The notes: a model not told the origin generated them from the sequence alone. DNA of 64,000 bases from Hexactinellida sp. DTS-2022 (GCA_028753945.1 JAPNXP010000001.1:17226501-17290500), one strand, 5' to 3'. Shown: positions 23,873 to 34,990, counted from the stretch's first letter. Numbers and translations are program-made.

Positions 23873-24656
23873 TCAATACTGGGGTAAGAAATAATCGCCT
23901 TTTCAAACTACGTATTTATAAAATTTAAATCACCTGACGTCTGAATTCCGGGCCTTGATCATGCTGTATAATTTTAGGCACTCCCAATATGAAATAAATG
24001 TCTTCTAGCTGACGTATTACTTCTTTTGAAGTTTTTGTTTGGAGTGGGCGAGCTGCAGTAAACTTCGTTAAGTAGCAGGTTGCAACTAGAACGTGTTTAT
24101 AGCCAAGGCTATTTACTGGCAGGTCACAAATTAAGTCGATGCCAATATGTGCCCACGGGCGATCTGGAGGAGGTATGGGGCGAAGCTTTTTCTGGGGTTG
24201 CGGAGGGAGAGTAGCTGTCATCTGGCAGACATGACATGATTTAATCTAGAAATAGATGTGTTAAAATAAATAAATGTTTATGATTTGATCAGCACTATTT
24301 TGAGATATATTCAGGTCACTAAACTATTGTTTATATATTTCAAAATTGTTGGAAATTGGAATCTATACAGTGCAGGTTCTTTTATTATGAACATTCAAGG
24401 GACCAAAAAATGTGTTAATAATAAACACATCTTCTTATTAAGCAGACGAAATATTGTTCATAATAAGCAGACTGACTTATTTACTCAATTATGTGTATAG
24501 GAGAGCACCAGAATATGCATGCGTTAATTAAAGCCGAAAAGTGGTTATGATTAGAATGTACACAAATCGGAACCAACTTACATAATCTTTTATGTCTTTG
24601 TTGAGTCCAAACCAGTAATAATTTTCCTTTATTGCAATAATTGTGGTATTCATACC

Positions 24657-25633
24657 GGTGTAAGCGCGTTTTGAGTATCCAGCGATTTAGGGATCCCTGT
24701 CCCTAAAACGCTAGCGTTTTGGGCCCTCTGGGTCCCTGAAACACTAGCGATATAGGGACGGGGATCCTAAATCGCTAGCGTTTTGTGATCGTGGGGTCCC
24801 TATATCGCTAGCGTTTTGTGGTCGTGGGGTCCCCAAATCGCTAGTGATACAGGGACGCCAGTGTTTTGGGTATCCTCGTTTCTGTGCCCTAAATTACTAG
24901 AGATTTTTGGAACTAAGTTTACATAAAGTGAGTATATCCTAAACTAAAGGTCTAAAGTACCTAATTATGTGACTACTTGATGATATATAGATAGGTAATT
25001 ATAATTCCTACGGTAGGCCTAACTAAAACACTACATTTCTTTGCAAATTTCACACGCCCCCTTATAGTTTGGGTCTGTCCACGCCAGTATCGGGATCCGG
25101 CGATCCGCATACTTTCTTCGTGAACAATCTGCACATTGTATCATTTTCCTCCTTCCTGAGTACGGCATTTACAAAATATATCGATCCTCTTTCTATTTCT
25201 AAAGATAGTGAAGGATTTGGCAATACAATGCAACCTCGATTATCCGGACTTTGATTATCCAGACTCTTCGATTATCCGGACACTCTATGTTGGTCCCAAC
25301 TGTTATGTAATTATTTTATCCGGACTCGATTATCCAGACTGTAAATTATCCGGACTCATTTGAGTGTTCCCAAAAAGTCCGGATAATCGAGGTTGCACCT
25401 GTTTATACGTAGAAGACTATGCCTTGAGCGTATAGGTTGTATATGGTTGGCCTAGGCCCTAGGGTATGCCTTGTGCCTCTAGGTTCTATATGGGTGGCCT
25501 TGGGTGGGGTCCCTATATCTCTGAATTGATCCCTATATCGCTAGCGTTTTTGGGATCCAAGGGGTCCCTAAAACGCTAGCGATATAGGGACGGGGATCCC
25601 TAAATCGCTGGATACCTAAAACGCGCTTACACC
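24657..25633. mobile_element. TIR element inserted in the integrase exon
   Basis: Ends GGTGTAAGCGCGTTTT and its complement, followed by a shared CCAGCGATTTAGGGATCC. Subterminal AACGCTAGCGTT palindromes recur several times on both sides. Flanks join as a coherent integrase reading frame once it is removed. Target duplication unclear (ACC at most). Confidence 0.8.
25226..25401. mobile_element. Tigger/pogo-like MITE nested in the TIR element
   Basis: Inverted ends AACCTCGATTATCCGGACT and complement; ATTATCCGGAC is repeated internally. TA at the left flank. It is the innermost layer of a three-level nest. Confidence 0.8.
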
Positions 25634-27030
25634 AGGATGACCTGCGGAGTCGTGAAAACGGCGTATCACTTGTGGTGCATTATTGGCCTGTACTACTTCA
25701 AATAGTTTATCTTCTATCATCTAGTAAAATATATTTTATAAATATATTTTATAATAAGTAGTCTATTGGAAAGAATAAAATCTCCTACATTTTGATAGAC
25801 AATACTTTTAAGAAAAAACAGTCCTTCATTAATATTTTGAGACTATATATCAATTGATAATTGTTAAAAATATTAACTGTATACTTCAAGATATGAAGAA
25901 GTAAATACATATTTAGTTGAAAAAGTTATTAAAACTTCCTACAAGGAACGGCGTGATTTTAGGTACGATTATACGAAAAATTGGGTATGGGAATACCCAT
26001 ACCCACGGCAACCCTACAAGTTATAACAAATTATACCGAATAACATTCAGTATGTAATCTAAAGAACCATACCTTGAACAGTTTGCCTTCACACACTTGA
26101 TACTGGTTTGCTAAGCGTCTAAAGTTACTTTTAGCGTGGCATTGTTTTTTTACCATTACCGTCTTGTAAAATGTGCAACGGATATTCTTGAAATGTTAAG
26201 AATCGTAAAATACAACTATACTCTTCAGTGTTCATCTCTTCCTCTCTCACAGGTCCAGTATGTAATGGATGGAATAAATATTCAATTGACGTTTATAATG
26301 AAAATCAAAATCGTTGATAAATATGAGAATTAACGCAGAATATCATATTAATTAAGCGATATACTGTGACTTTATAACTAAAACGTTGGTGAACAAAATT
26401 AATCTTGTTGTTTGACAAGTAATTGTGAGATGATTTGTCTAACTTTGTATGGTTTTAACAACCTATAATAATAGCAAAGGTTGAATTATAATCGTACAGT
26501 GAATCATAATCGTATATGAATCACGATCATACAGTGAATCATAATCGTACTCAACAGCTCTAACTCAAAAATCACCGAACAAATTGAGAAAATCTCTGGG
26601 CGCCTGGACAAAGGGCGAGAACCTTATATGATAGGAAGGTATTAAATCGTGACATCTGTCCAATATGCTTTTCGTATTAGCGAGAGTAAATTTACTGTCT
26701 GAAATATAATAAGCTCAAGAATCCTGAAAGTAAGAACCAATCATCACATTACATACTGAATAGTATCAACACACTAGCAAGACTGGTGTAAAATTAGACG
26801 AACGTATAGTCAAATTCAAGAACAAGTAATTATAGGGAAAAGCGACAAATTTAACAAATTAGTCTATAGCCAATAAATAAATATTAAACAAGTCCTGGAT
26901 TCTAATACTTACAGTGAAGATTCAGAAAAAAGGGTATAAGAATGAATTAAGGGCACAATTAATTATCAATTAAAAGTTTCTTCCAACTGTCCATTCAATT
27001 CCACAAAGGGAATACTTCTTTTCTTTCTAG

Positions 27031-28205
27031 CAGTATCTGTGCTAGGAAATTCTCTATTAGCTTTGATTCAGATGAAGTTATCTATTCCAAATGGGGAATA
27101 GAGAGGGCAGAGATTATCAAGAAAAAGCTGAAAACAAATAGGTTTGTTCCTATCGAGTCTAGGGAAGAAAGGGGCTTGTTCAGTTTGCAGCAGTACAAGG
27201 AAATAATGGCAGGCAAGTACCAGATGAACTACAGGTAATACAATTGATTGAAAGTTCCATTCATGTACTATGAATTCGAGTATACATATTGTCTCGAATA
27301 GTAGTATGGGAAATTATTATATTTAAATATTGCTGAGGATGTTTTCAAGGTAAGTAAATTAATGCACCAACTCTACTATTCAACACTCACCACCAATATT
27401 CGTTACTAAAATAAAAATGTATATTTTTTTAAGTTGACTAAAATAAGGAGCAATGTAATTATATACAAATTCCAGTTCTGTTTATTAGGATGGAACGGCA
27501 ATACCCGTACTATATTCCATAGGGGCCTAGAGATTATGAAAGGACCCCTTGACGTTATTGTATTCCAGCAGCTGTTCTGGCAACTGAAGCCTCGTACTGT
27601 TATAGAGCTGGGGACATACAATGGCACGTGTGCTCTTTGGGTTAGCGACACAATGAAACTGATATCTAGTGCCTGTCGAGTATATACCATTGATGTAGAC
27701 AGCTCTCTTGTACTACCGGAGGTGAGAGAGCTAGCAGGAGACTCTGTATCGTACAGGCAGGGAGATGCTAATCATATAGACAGGTATGCACTGAATTGGT
27801 ACTTTATTGATCTATTTATGTACTGTATTGTATGCCCTTAGGGAATTCCCGCCTGATTTTATGAAACACATAGAGCATCCCCTCGTGGTGCTAGAAGACT
27901 GCCATACCAATCTAGAAGGAGTCATAAAATACTTTGACCGATATATGGAGACTGGAGACTATTTTGTGATCGACGATACAAATCCCATTGCTAGCAAGTT
28001 CATGTATCTAGGCGATGAATATACGAATGAACAACCACAATCTCGTGAATATGAACCGTTTGGACCAGGCAAGCTAAACTGTTTGAAAGAAGTGATAAGT
28101 GGAATGGGAGGCAAGTATGCAGTGGACACCTATTTCACAGATATGTTCGGATATAATTCCACTAACAATTGGGACAGTTATCTAAGGAAGATGAAGGACA
28201 ACTAA
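27031..28205 (+). CDS. CmcI-like (cephalosporin hydroxylase family) SAM-binding protein, 5' exon(s) unresolved
   Basis: Proposed exons are 27031 to 27212 or 27234, 27489-27783 and 27842-28205 (stop). The second exon carries a Rossmann-type SAM-binding motif (VIELGTYNGTCALW) and an acidic strand-2 end (VYTIDVD). The third carries VVLEDCHTN, the metal-site-like DxH region of the family, and a conserved VIDDTN segment. Members (Pfam Cephalosporin hydroxylase, PF04989) are mostly bacterial O-methyltransferase-like enzymes with small-molecule or sugar substrates; the substrate here is unknown. Exon 2 to 3 joins cleanly through GT-AG in phase 2. For exon 1 the GT donor at 27235 gives the wrong phase, while a GC donor (CAG/GCAAGT at 27213) fits the frame. 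The exon begins after an acceptor at 27029-27030, so the start codon lies in an unseen upstream exon. Confidence 0.75.
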
Positions 28206-28884
28206 ATTAAATTAATTTATTTATTCAATACTCATATTATTTATTCTCCATAACCAGCCAATAAACATAGTGTGACAGTATTCTTCAACTTAATTACGAG
28301 ACACGTTTGGGTTACTTAATGTAGATTTGATTCATAGCAAATATTGCTACATAAATAAAGGGTATAAGCTATAAATAAAGGGGAAATAAACAACTGCTAT
28401 TGGTTGCAAAACTGCAGAAAGCATTCAGTTTGTTGGTTCAAATACTCAAGTTGTAACGATCATGTTAAATGATTTTTTCATAAAACTCAGTTCTTTTTAA
28501 TTAAACTTTCTATTCAAATTCAGTCAACATTGGATAGTAACTTACTACGAACATTAATATCAGTAGGTAATAAGTTCGAAAGTGTGTTGATAAGATAACA
28601 TTCACAAATTTGAAGCTATGGCTCAAATAAATAAAGCCAAAAATATGATACTTAGGTTAATATTATCAAGTGTAAATATGTAGAGAAATATATTTTAGTG
28701 AAAACAAGGGAGTATTGTTTGTAGGAATCATATTTCATTAGTAAACATAATATAATTTTTTCAATGGCAAGAACTAATAGAGTATTTCATGTAATTTATA
28801 TCAGAAGAAATGTACCTCAAAGAATATCATTGTTTACTTTCCAAAATACTATTTAGCCAATTAAGAAGTCATTAAATTACTAAT
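28206..28884. other. Intergenic, convergent 3' ends
   Basis: AT-rich sequence between the converging CmcI-like and E2 genes. AATAAA-type signals occur but no genes or repeats were recognised. Confidence 0.4.
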
Positions 28885-29718
28885 CTAATAATGATATTTT
28901 TTCAATGATACTCTAAATCTTCTTTTCTGTTTGATCATACGTATTAATTTAGCTCGAATTTTCATGCGTTGTCGCTTAAATCCAAATTTCCTATTAAACT
29001 TGCGAACAAAAGATTGATAGCTCATTATTCCACAACTTTTTCTATCCACAACTTTGTTGTATTTGGTCCGCTGATTAGTAGGCATAGTGACGTGAACTCT
29101 CGGTAGCAAACCAGATGATTTAAACTGTTTCTTTTTGATAACTTTCTTATCATATAGCGTACTATCACCTCCCGCATTAGTCAATGTGTTCAGTTTGCTA
29201 AGTGAACTAATTGTTTGCTCCTTGGAGTGTTTCTGTTCCTTAAATAAGCGACAAAATTCCAGATCGTACTTATTAAACTCAGCGCTTGCTTTGGCACATT
29301 TTCGAATGTCATATTCATCCCATGGTAGTATTCCTACAGTTTTAGTCTTCTTACACATCATGAAATAATACACACCCTCCAGCACTGCGGATACAGTGTA
29401 GCCAGGCTTCCAGTGTTCAGGATGAAAATTGCTTAGTATGAAACAGATATCCTCGTTTGTTTTGAATTTTCCATTTGGCGTGATAAACTGAATTGAAGGG
29501 GGAGAAAAAGGGAAGGTATAAGGGAACAACAGTTTCCCATAAAACTCTCCTTCGTAGAAAGGTGTCTCTTTAAGTCCGTAGAAAATAAAGTGCCATTCAA
29601 GAATTGACTCTTCTTTGAAGCTAACTTTAATCCTACTTGATGGAGAAGCTTGAATCTTCTTAAATTCTACTAACAGCCTCTTTCTTGCGCGATTTAGAAA
29701 ATGATTATACTGATTCAT
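28885..29718 (-). CDS. E2 ubiquitin-conjugating enzyme, UBE2J/Ubc6-like, 277 aa, with basic tail
   Basis: Single exon from an ATG at 29718. The UBC fold spans residues about 8-165: the FPFSPPSIQF strand, TPNGKF in place of the common HPN motif, and the active-site Cys92 in TNEDICFILSNFHPEHW, an arrangement typical of the J class. That class charges ubiquitin at the endoplasmic reticulum in protein quality control. The usual C-terminal membrane anchor is missing; residues about 185-277 are instead rich in Lys/Arg, suggesting a soluble, possibly nucleic-acid-associated or nuclear protein. It is co-oriented with the RBR ligase 1 kb upstream and the ubiquitin-like gene beyond it. No internal stops. 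Confidence 0.88.
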   Translation of the reverse strand: MNQYNHFLNRARKRLLVEFKKIQASPSSRIKVSFKEESILEWHFIFYGLKETPFYEGEFYGKLLFPYTFPFSPPSIQFITPNGKFKTNEDICFILSNFHPEHWKPGYTVSAVLEGVYYFMMCKKTKTVGILPWDEYDIRKCAKASAEFNKYDLEFCRLFKEQKHSKEQTISSLSKLNTLTNAGGDSTLYDKKVIKKKQFKSSGLLPRVHVTMPTNQRTKYNKVVDRKSCGIMSYQSFVRKFNRKFGFKRQRMKIRAKLIRMIKQKRRFRVSLKKYHY

Positions 29719-30708
29719 AACTTCACAATACTCGAGATTGTACTTATTGAGCTATAATTGAATATAGGTAGATATTATCGCTAACAATCCTGTTAATTCA
29801 GTTTTTCGAATGTTAGTATTAAAAGGCTGGGTTAATAAAGTTAATTTGGAGGTCCAAAATATCTACTAAAATATTTGTAGATACTTTCGAAATGTATCTT
29901 AGAACATTTTGTTTGTTAATTAAGTAATTAGTAGGGACATAAATTTGTTAAGTTGTGACAATTCTAAAGTCTAAGAAGAATATCAAATACCTAAAAAATT
30001 ACCCTTGTGTTTATTTCATCAAATAGTCATTTAGAGTTCAAATTAACCAGGGCTTTTGACGAGTCATCTGAATGACTCAATTACTCGCGAGTAACCACGA
30101 TTCATCGAATCAGACGCGGTGACTCGTGTTACCGATTTATCACGAGTCAGATGACTCGCTGACTTAATTTACAAAGATCGTTATTCATGAAATTCACGAA
30201 TACACGAAATTGGGTTGATTGACTCAATATTAGCATTAATAAATCAAAAGTTCTATAAATCGGGGTGATATTCTGTTAATTGTATCAATTAACGTGTGAA
30301 AAACTATTTATATCACTCGTGTAGTATAATATACTGTACATACTGCAATATGAACGCGTTTACACTGCAACGTCCATATGTATTTATTATAATACTCACA
30401 AAACTATACTATTACTATACTCACAAAATAATACAATTTAGGAAAATTGCGTTCGCCGCTTAATCGGGTAAAACTATCCTTGAATCAAACTGACCTGATA
30501 ATGCGGAGTTGATTTTACTAGACGTATACTATTTCATATTGGCTTTCTAATTTTTGTTACTTGCCTAAGGTTAGAATCAATTAGGGTTTAATATATACTT
30601 ACTGACACTGAATAGATAGTTATAAAAACAATAATGCAACATTTAATCCAAAAAGGTATCAATACACAATAGTCCATATAGGGGAAGTATAATTACTCTT
30701 AAGTATTT
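29719..30708. other. Intergenic, with GACTCG hairpin repeat
   Basis: Non-coding. Around 30050-30165 a cluster of GACTCG/CGAGTC motifs in both orientations forms a MITE-like block, but I could not define both ends. Confidence 0.4.
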
Positions 30709-31548
30709 TTAAAGCTTGAGGAAAGACTTAAATTTATCTTGTATCGGGGCTGGAGTACATAGTAATCTGTTATCCCATGATTCAGTTTTGCAAATAAGAA
30801 CATCGTTTTCTTGTGGCGATAAACAAATGAAGCAGAAAACGTGTTTGCAATTACTACAGGTCATTTCATTGCACAGATCAATATGCTCAACTAGGGAGTA
30901 GCATTTAGGGCATGCTCTCACGCTTGGTGTCTCTATAATTTTCCCTGATCCATTAAAAGTTATATTAGGAGATTCATTAAGTATTTTATCAATGATGTTT
31001 CCACAATTTTTATTGCCACATTGTTTATTATTTTCTTTATTACTCCACTTTCCAAGGCAACTCCAACAAAACAGGTAAGGCTTACGTAGTTTGTTAGTGC
31101 AATAAGCACAGTTTACTTTGGGGTCTTCTGAATCTATTCGCTCACAATAACTCGAGCAATTAGGACACTGCTGTATATCTTCCTTATTAATGAGGTTTAA
31201 TGACAAAGCTGAGGTTAGAAAGTGTTTCTCAGTTCCATCTGGAATTCCAAAATGTATGACATCATCTATATCAATTTTGGTCTTGCAATAGCCACAACAA
31301 ACAGCATAATTTTGGTTCTCAATTTCCGTCCATGCAAGATCCAGAAGGCAATTGGGACAAATGAAATGGTTACACTTCATTTCGTAACCTTCATCTACAC
31401 AGCAAATACAGCAAATTTCAGCTGGATCAGATAGATGTTTTGTTCTATCTGGGTCTCTATTACTTGCAAAATCCTTCTTTCCTTTTCCTCGGACATCAGA
31501 CAATCGAATATTCGATAAATCTAACCCTATTTCTTGAACTGATGCCAT
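30709..31548 (-). CDS. RBR-type (RING1-IBR-RING2) E3 ubiquitin ligase, 279 aa
   Basis: The start is taken at the ATG 31548 (MASVQEIGL); the in-frame extension upstream is hydrophobic, A/T-rich and probably 5' UTR. RING1 spans Cys47-Cys88, the IBR Cys128-Cys182, and RING2 Cys213-Cys242. RING2 reads ACPKC...EHIDLCNEMTC..C....CFIC, so the acceptor Cys of RBR ligases (Cys226, before Asn-Glu-Met) is present. RBR ligases receive ubiquitin from an E2 on this Cys before transfer to substrate. The C-terminal CTPAPIQ motif is shared with the RBR genes at 47635 and 62627, defining one family. It lies between the E2 and the ubiquitin-like gene, all on the minus strand. Single exon and intact. Confidence 0.88.
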   Translation of the reverse strand: MASVQEIGLDLSNIRLSDVRGKGKKDFASNRDPDRTKHLSDPAEICCICCVDEGYEMKCNHFICPNCLLDLAWTEIENQNYAVCCGYCKTKIDIDDVIHFGIPDGTEKHFLTSALSLNLINKEDIQQCPNCSSYCERIDSEDPKVNCAYCTNKLRKPYLFCWSCLGKWSNKENNKQCGNKNCGNIIDKILNESPNITFNGSGKIIETPSVRACPKCYSLVEHIDLCNEMTCSNCKHVFCFICLSPQENDVLICKTESWDNRLLCTPAPIQDKFKSFLKL

Positions 31549-32152
31549 GATAAGACTAATCAAATGATTCCAAAAGCATATAATTGTATCAATAATAAAA
31601 TAATTATTTATCTGGATAGTATAGAATATCATTGATTAATCGTTATTGTTTAGATACTAGTATGTTTTACGCTGTTAAATAAATTCAAATGATTTAACTA
31701 TTATTGATAAATACTAATTAGGAAAAAAGGTTGAGTATTACGGAAAGAAATACCGTACAAAATTACATGCAAGCCGAAGGCCCAAATTCAAGATAGGACG
31801 TTGGTTTGTTGGTTGTATTATTCATCGGTTCATTGGTTAGCAATTCGTTGGTTTATCAAAATATATGTTCAGGAAATCGATAAATTTGCTGCTAAATTTC
31901 TGTAAATGTAAACTGCCAAAGTGAGTTAGAAATTTAAGTAATGTCTGAAAATAGCGACTAATTCAGAAAATGCTAGGTTCTATACATTTTATATTGCATG
32001 TGCACAAATAATACCTTTAAATGTACATTAATACATTTTGAAGGATTTTGTTGAATCGGTCATAATATAAACATAGGGGAGAAATATATACGTAAATAGG
32101 GAGATATTACATTTAGGCGATTGATAGTCACAGTAAAATAAACATTTGCAAA

Positions 32153-32753
32153 TTATTCATTGACACCACCATATAACCTCAGTACCATGGTTATTATAGC
32201 TTTTCCATTGATATTATAATCCGACAATTTCCTAATTTCTCCATTTTTAAAACTTTCAAGATTCTTACCGGCATAAATCAATCGCTGGGTCTCAACTTCA
32301 ACTTCAGACTTGAGAAATATCATATTCTTTAATTCCAAAATAGTGAGATCCTATTTCAGGAAGAAATTAAACAAACAGTGAGAGAAACAACTTAATAATA
32401 AGAAATAAGAATACAGTAATTAATTTGTAAAGTTAAATACAGGTAAAGTAGACTCCGATAAATTGGGTTCTCCACTTAATTAGATCAATATTTTCACAGG
32501 ATGTATTTAACATAATTAAAGTTTGATTGACAATATTTTAGCTTAATTGGTTCAAACCACCCTTGGACAAAATTGGACAATTTAATTGGAGTCAATTGAT
32601 TAGAGAGTGAGAAAGTATAAATTTATCTGAATCGTAAAAATGATAGTATTTGTGACATGTCGTATGTTCTTACCTTTAATTTTCCTTTTTCAATGTTAAT
32701 TGTGTGTGTTTTATTTGCGTGTCCAATGACATATATATAGGTTCAAATTCCAT
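32153..32753 (-). CDS. Ubiquitin-like protein 1, two exons, C-terminal Gly-Gly
   Basis: Exon 2 is 32350-32153. It aligns with ubiquitin from about residue 20 onward: LTILELKNMIF, then TQRLIYAGKNL (compare QQRLIFAGKQL), LSDYNI, and the terminal LRLYGG followed by VNE, so maturation would expose Gly-Gly. Exon 1 ends at 32674 with a GT donor and encodes the first hairpin (IYVIGHANKTHTINI). The ATG at 32753 is in frame only if two bases of the TATATATA tract near 32732-32739 are ignored, so the gene is either frameshifted there, starts elsewhere, or the tract is misassembled. Joining exon 1 to exon 2 is phase 0. The surface insert ESFKNGEI separates it from true ubiquitin. It sits just upstream of an RBR ligase. 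Confidence is high for the fold, moderate for the gene being intact. Confidence 0.78.
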
Positions 32754-33047
32754 TGCTAATTGAAAAAATATTGGGAAAATTTAAATAGTTAGAATAGAGA
32801 AAATTCAAAATGTTCTCAAGATTTCGAAATTATTCTAAATATTAACAAAGCATCAAGTATTCAAGTGTTTGAAATCAGTACTTAGGGAGAATCACATTTA
32901 TATTACTACGAGCCCTTCCAACAAACATCATTGTGATTTAAATTTAAGACATAAGATTATACATTACCGAAAATGTGCTTCTTTTCAACTTACTTTATCA
33001 TTTTCTACTATAGTGGTACCTTACAAGTCTATTAATTGGACGATACG

Positions 33048-33255
33048 CAGTGATGTTTTTTGGGGGGGGGCTCGGGGGGGCGCGCCCCCCCACTTATTTC
33101 GCTAGGGGGGCGCTTATATCCCAGGGGGGGCGCTCCTTCCTATCAGTTATATATAAATTCATTATTGGGGGCCGTTTTCACCTATGTTTTCTAAGAAAAT
33201 GCTAAATTTGAAAAGGGAGCGCCCCCCCACTTCTTTTTTTGGCAAAACACCACTG
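33048..33255. mobile_element. hAT MITE with G-rich core
   Basis: Ends CAGTGATGTTTT and complement of CAGTGGTGTTTT, flanked by the exact 8-bp duplication ACGATACG (33040-33047, 33256-33263). The interior holds long G and C runs (GGGGGGGCGC repeated in both orientations). Confidence 0.92.
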
Positions 33256-33396
33256 ACGATACGTATAATATATACGTATTATCCAATTATTAGACTCTAT
33301 AGTCAAATGACTTAGTGTGTTGTAAGTGGAACTATTTTTGTTCTTGCCTCTAACGCTAGGATATATCTGACCATGAAGCAAATCCTCTTGTAAATA

Positions 33397-33584
33397 CAGT
33401 TGAAACCGTGGTTTTTCTAACCAATTCTTGCATGGAAATAAAGTAAGAAAAATCCGATAGTTAGAATAAATCGATTGATAATAGAACAAAATTCAATTTA
33501 TTACACATTTAGAATAAATAGTTAGTTCGATAAAACCGATTAGTAAGAGAAACCCGGTGATAGAATAAAAAACGGTTTCTACTG
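33397..33584. mobile_element. pogo-like MITE with TA duplication
   Basis: Ends CAGTTGAAACCGT and complement of CAGTAGAAACCGT; flanked by TA on both sides. Confidence 0.8.
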
Positions 33585-33664
33585 TATCCATTTGTGAATA
33601 CTGGTGAGTTAATACATCCAAGAGTTATTGAATTAGATCTGCTTGTTTCGAAAAACATATACAT

Positions 33665-33895
33665 ACGGTATTTCCCCTAATAAGCTCCGGGTCAATATAA
33701 ATGACATTGGTATGATAAAATTTAAACACATTAGTTGATGACTGGAGTGTAATTCCATTGATTTTGGCAACTTAAGTTGTATACTGTCGGTGAAAACCAT
33801 TAAAAGCGACCTAAATATTATTTTCTGGATTCAGGACAATTTTGGCCCACGAAAACAATAAGTGCCGGGCGCTTATGCGAAGCAACACGGTATAT
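33665..33895. mobile_element. MITE with CGGTATTTCCCC ends
   Basis: Left end ACGGTATTTCCCCTAATAAG and right end complement (CTTATGCGAAGCAACACGGT) form imperfect TIRs of about 28 bp with an inner CCGGG. Likely a Tc1/mariner-derived MITE. Confidence 0.6.
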
Positions 33896-34484
33896 CCCAG
33901 AATCTCATTTGAATGTTTTTGATCGAGAAATACTACTACCACTTCAAAATACATACATGAGTTTTAATTATTCAATTCTTACCGAAAAGCAATAATACGT
34001 ATCTACGTTAATAGATTAATACAATCAGATTAAATATTTAATCCTTCTTCAGTCAATTAGCTTAAATATACGTATGTAAAAAAGGGCATACAAATGATTG
34101 CAGACATATCATATAACACGTTATCTCAATTCCTAAAGTAGTCATGTTATATAGAAACGTTGTACTTTTGAACCAATAACCATTAAATAAATTAGGTGTT
34201 TAATATACTATGGCTTATAAATCTCTGCATGGAAGATTTATATGCGAAAGCAATACTAATGTCATTTCTTTTTCAGATACATGTCATCTATTTTGAATAT
34301 CCGTGAGAAATCTAATAAATTGTGGCAAACCTTAATTAATTTGAGAGAAATCAATACAATGGAAGAAATTACGCATATACAAGGATGAATTGCTGCAAAG
34401 AATTTGTAACAACAAATTCTATGGCGACCTGGATTTTTCGCCATTCACAAAGTAATATTTTACATACCGGCCAGCGGTACAGTG

Positions 34485-34990
34485 CCAGCGGTCCCCCAGT
34501 GTCAGATGTCCCCCCGGACCAGTGATCCTAGTCTCAGCTGTCCCCCCTCAGGATTAGATGTCCCCCAATCGGACTACTTTAAATGTAGAATATGAAACTA
34601 TAGTGATGTGCATTGTGAAATTTATTGTTCTGGAAAACCTAGTGTGAGATATCCGAGGGAAGATATCTTACCTTAAGGTGGACATCTGACCCTAGGGGCC
34701 AGGGCCATAGGTCCGGGGGACACAGCTGGCCCTAGGATGTGGAGTCCGAGTGGGAGACATCTGACCCTGATGGGGGACAGCTGACACTAGGGCTACTGTT
34801 CCGGGGGAACAGCTGGCCCTAGGGCCACAGGTCGGGGGGACATCTGACCCTAGGGCCACTGGTCCGGGGGAACAGCTGGCCCTAGGACCACAGGTCGGGG
34901 GGACATCTGATCCTAGGGCCACTGGTCCGGGGGGACAGCTGTCCTTAGGGACACAGGTCCGGGGGGACAGCCTGCCCTAGTGCAATAGGT
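34485..34990. repeat. Degenerate minisatellite related to 7976-8470, inverted
   Basis: GGGGGACATCTGACCCTAGGG / GGGGAACAGCTGGCCC modules repeat at about 18-19 bp with alternating variants. The left part (34560-34680) matches the inverse of 8470-8570. Open frames through it are repeats, not genes. Confidence 0.75.

Larger units (their letters stand above)
23934..25720 (-). pseudogene. Ginger/gypsy-type integrase (H2C2 zinc finger plus DDE core), broken
   Basis: Exon pieces on the minus strand are 25720-25634 and 24656-24582 (one exon split by the insertion 24657-25633), then 24245-23934 after a GT-AG intron. The first exon encodes the His pair of an H2C2 finger (FHDSAGHPG) and a YYW block. The next supplies the closing Cys pair (SCHVCQ) and the integrase core with two catalytic acids (GIDLICDLP; IQHDQGPEF). 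The exon with the third acid (Glu) is absent; only about 60 bp separate this exon from the OTU part. The enzyme cannot be active. Confidence 0.85.
22065..26556 (-). mobile_element. Ginger-type DNA transposon, 4.5 kb, decayed
   Basis: Inverted ends of about 200 bp (left 22065-22330, right 26385-26556) begin with TGTT and contain repeated ACGATTATGATTCACTG motifs. They are flanked by a 4-bp duplication GCTC (22061-22064, 26557-26560). Inside, on the minus strand, are pieces of an H2C2 zinc finger, a gypsy-type integrase core and an OTU cysteine-protease domain, a combination described for Ginger transposases. The element is interrupted by a palindromic mini-element (22325-22385), a rolling-circle element (22491-22966) and a TIR element (24657-25633). 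Confidence 0.88.

Noticed and set aside
30050..30170. MITE made of GACTCG repeats
   Set aside because: Inverted motifs are clear, but I could not find terminal repeats or a target duplication.
34262..34390. Possible plus-strand exon after a TTTTTCAG acceptor
   Set aside because: 36 open codons, no donor in a sensible phase and no homologue recognised.
34692..34922. Pro/Gly/Ser-rich 76-codon frame
   Set aside because: It is a translation of the minisatellite unit.
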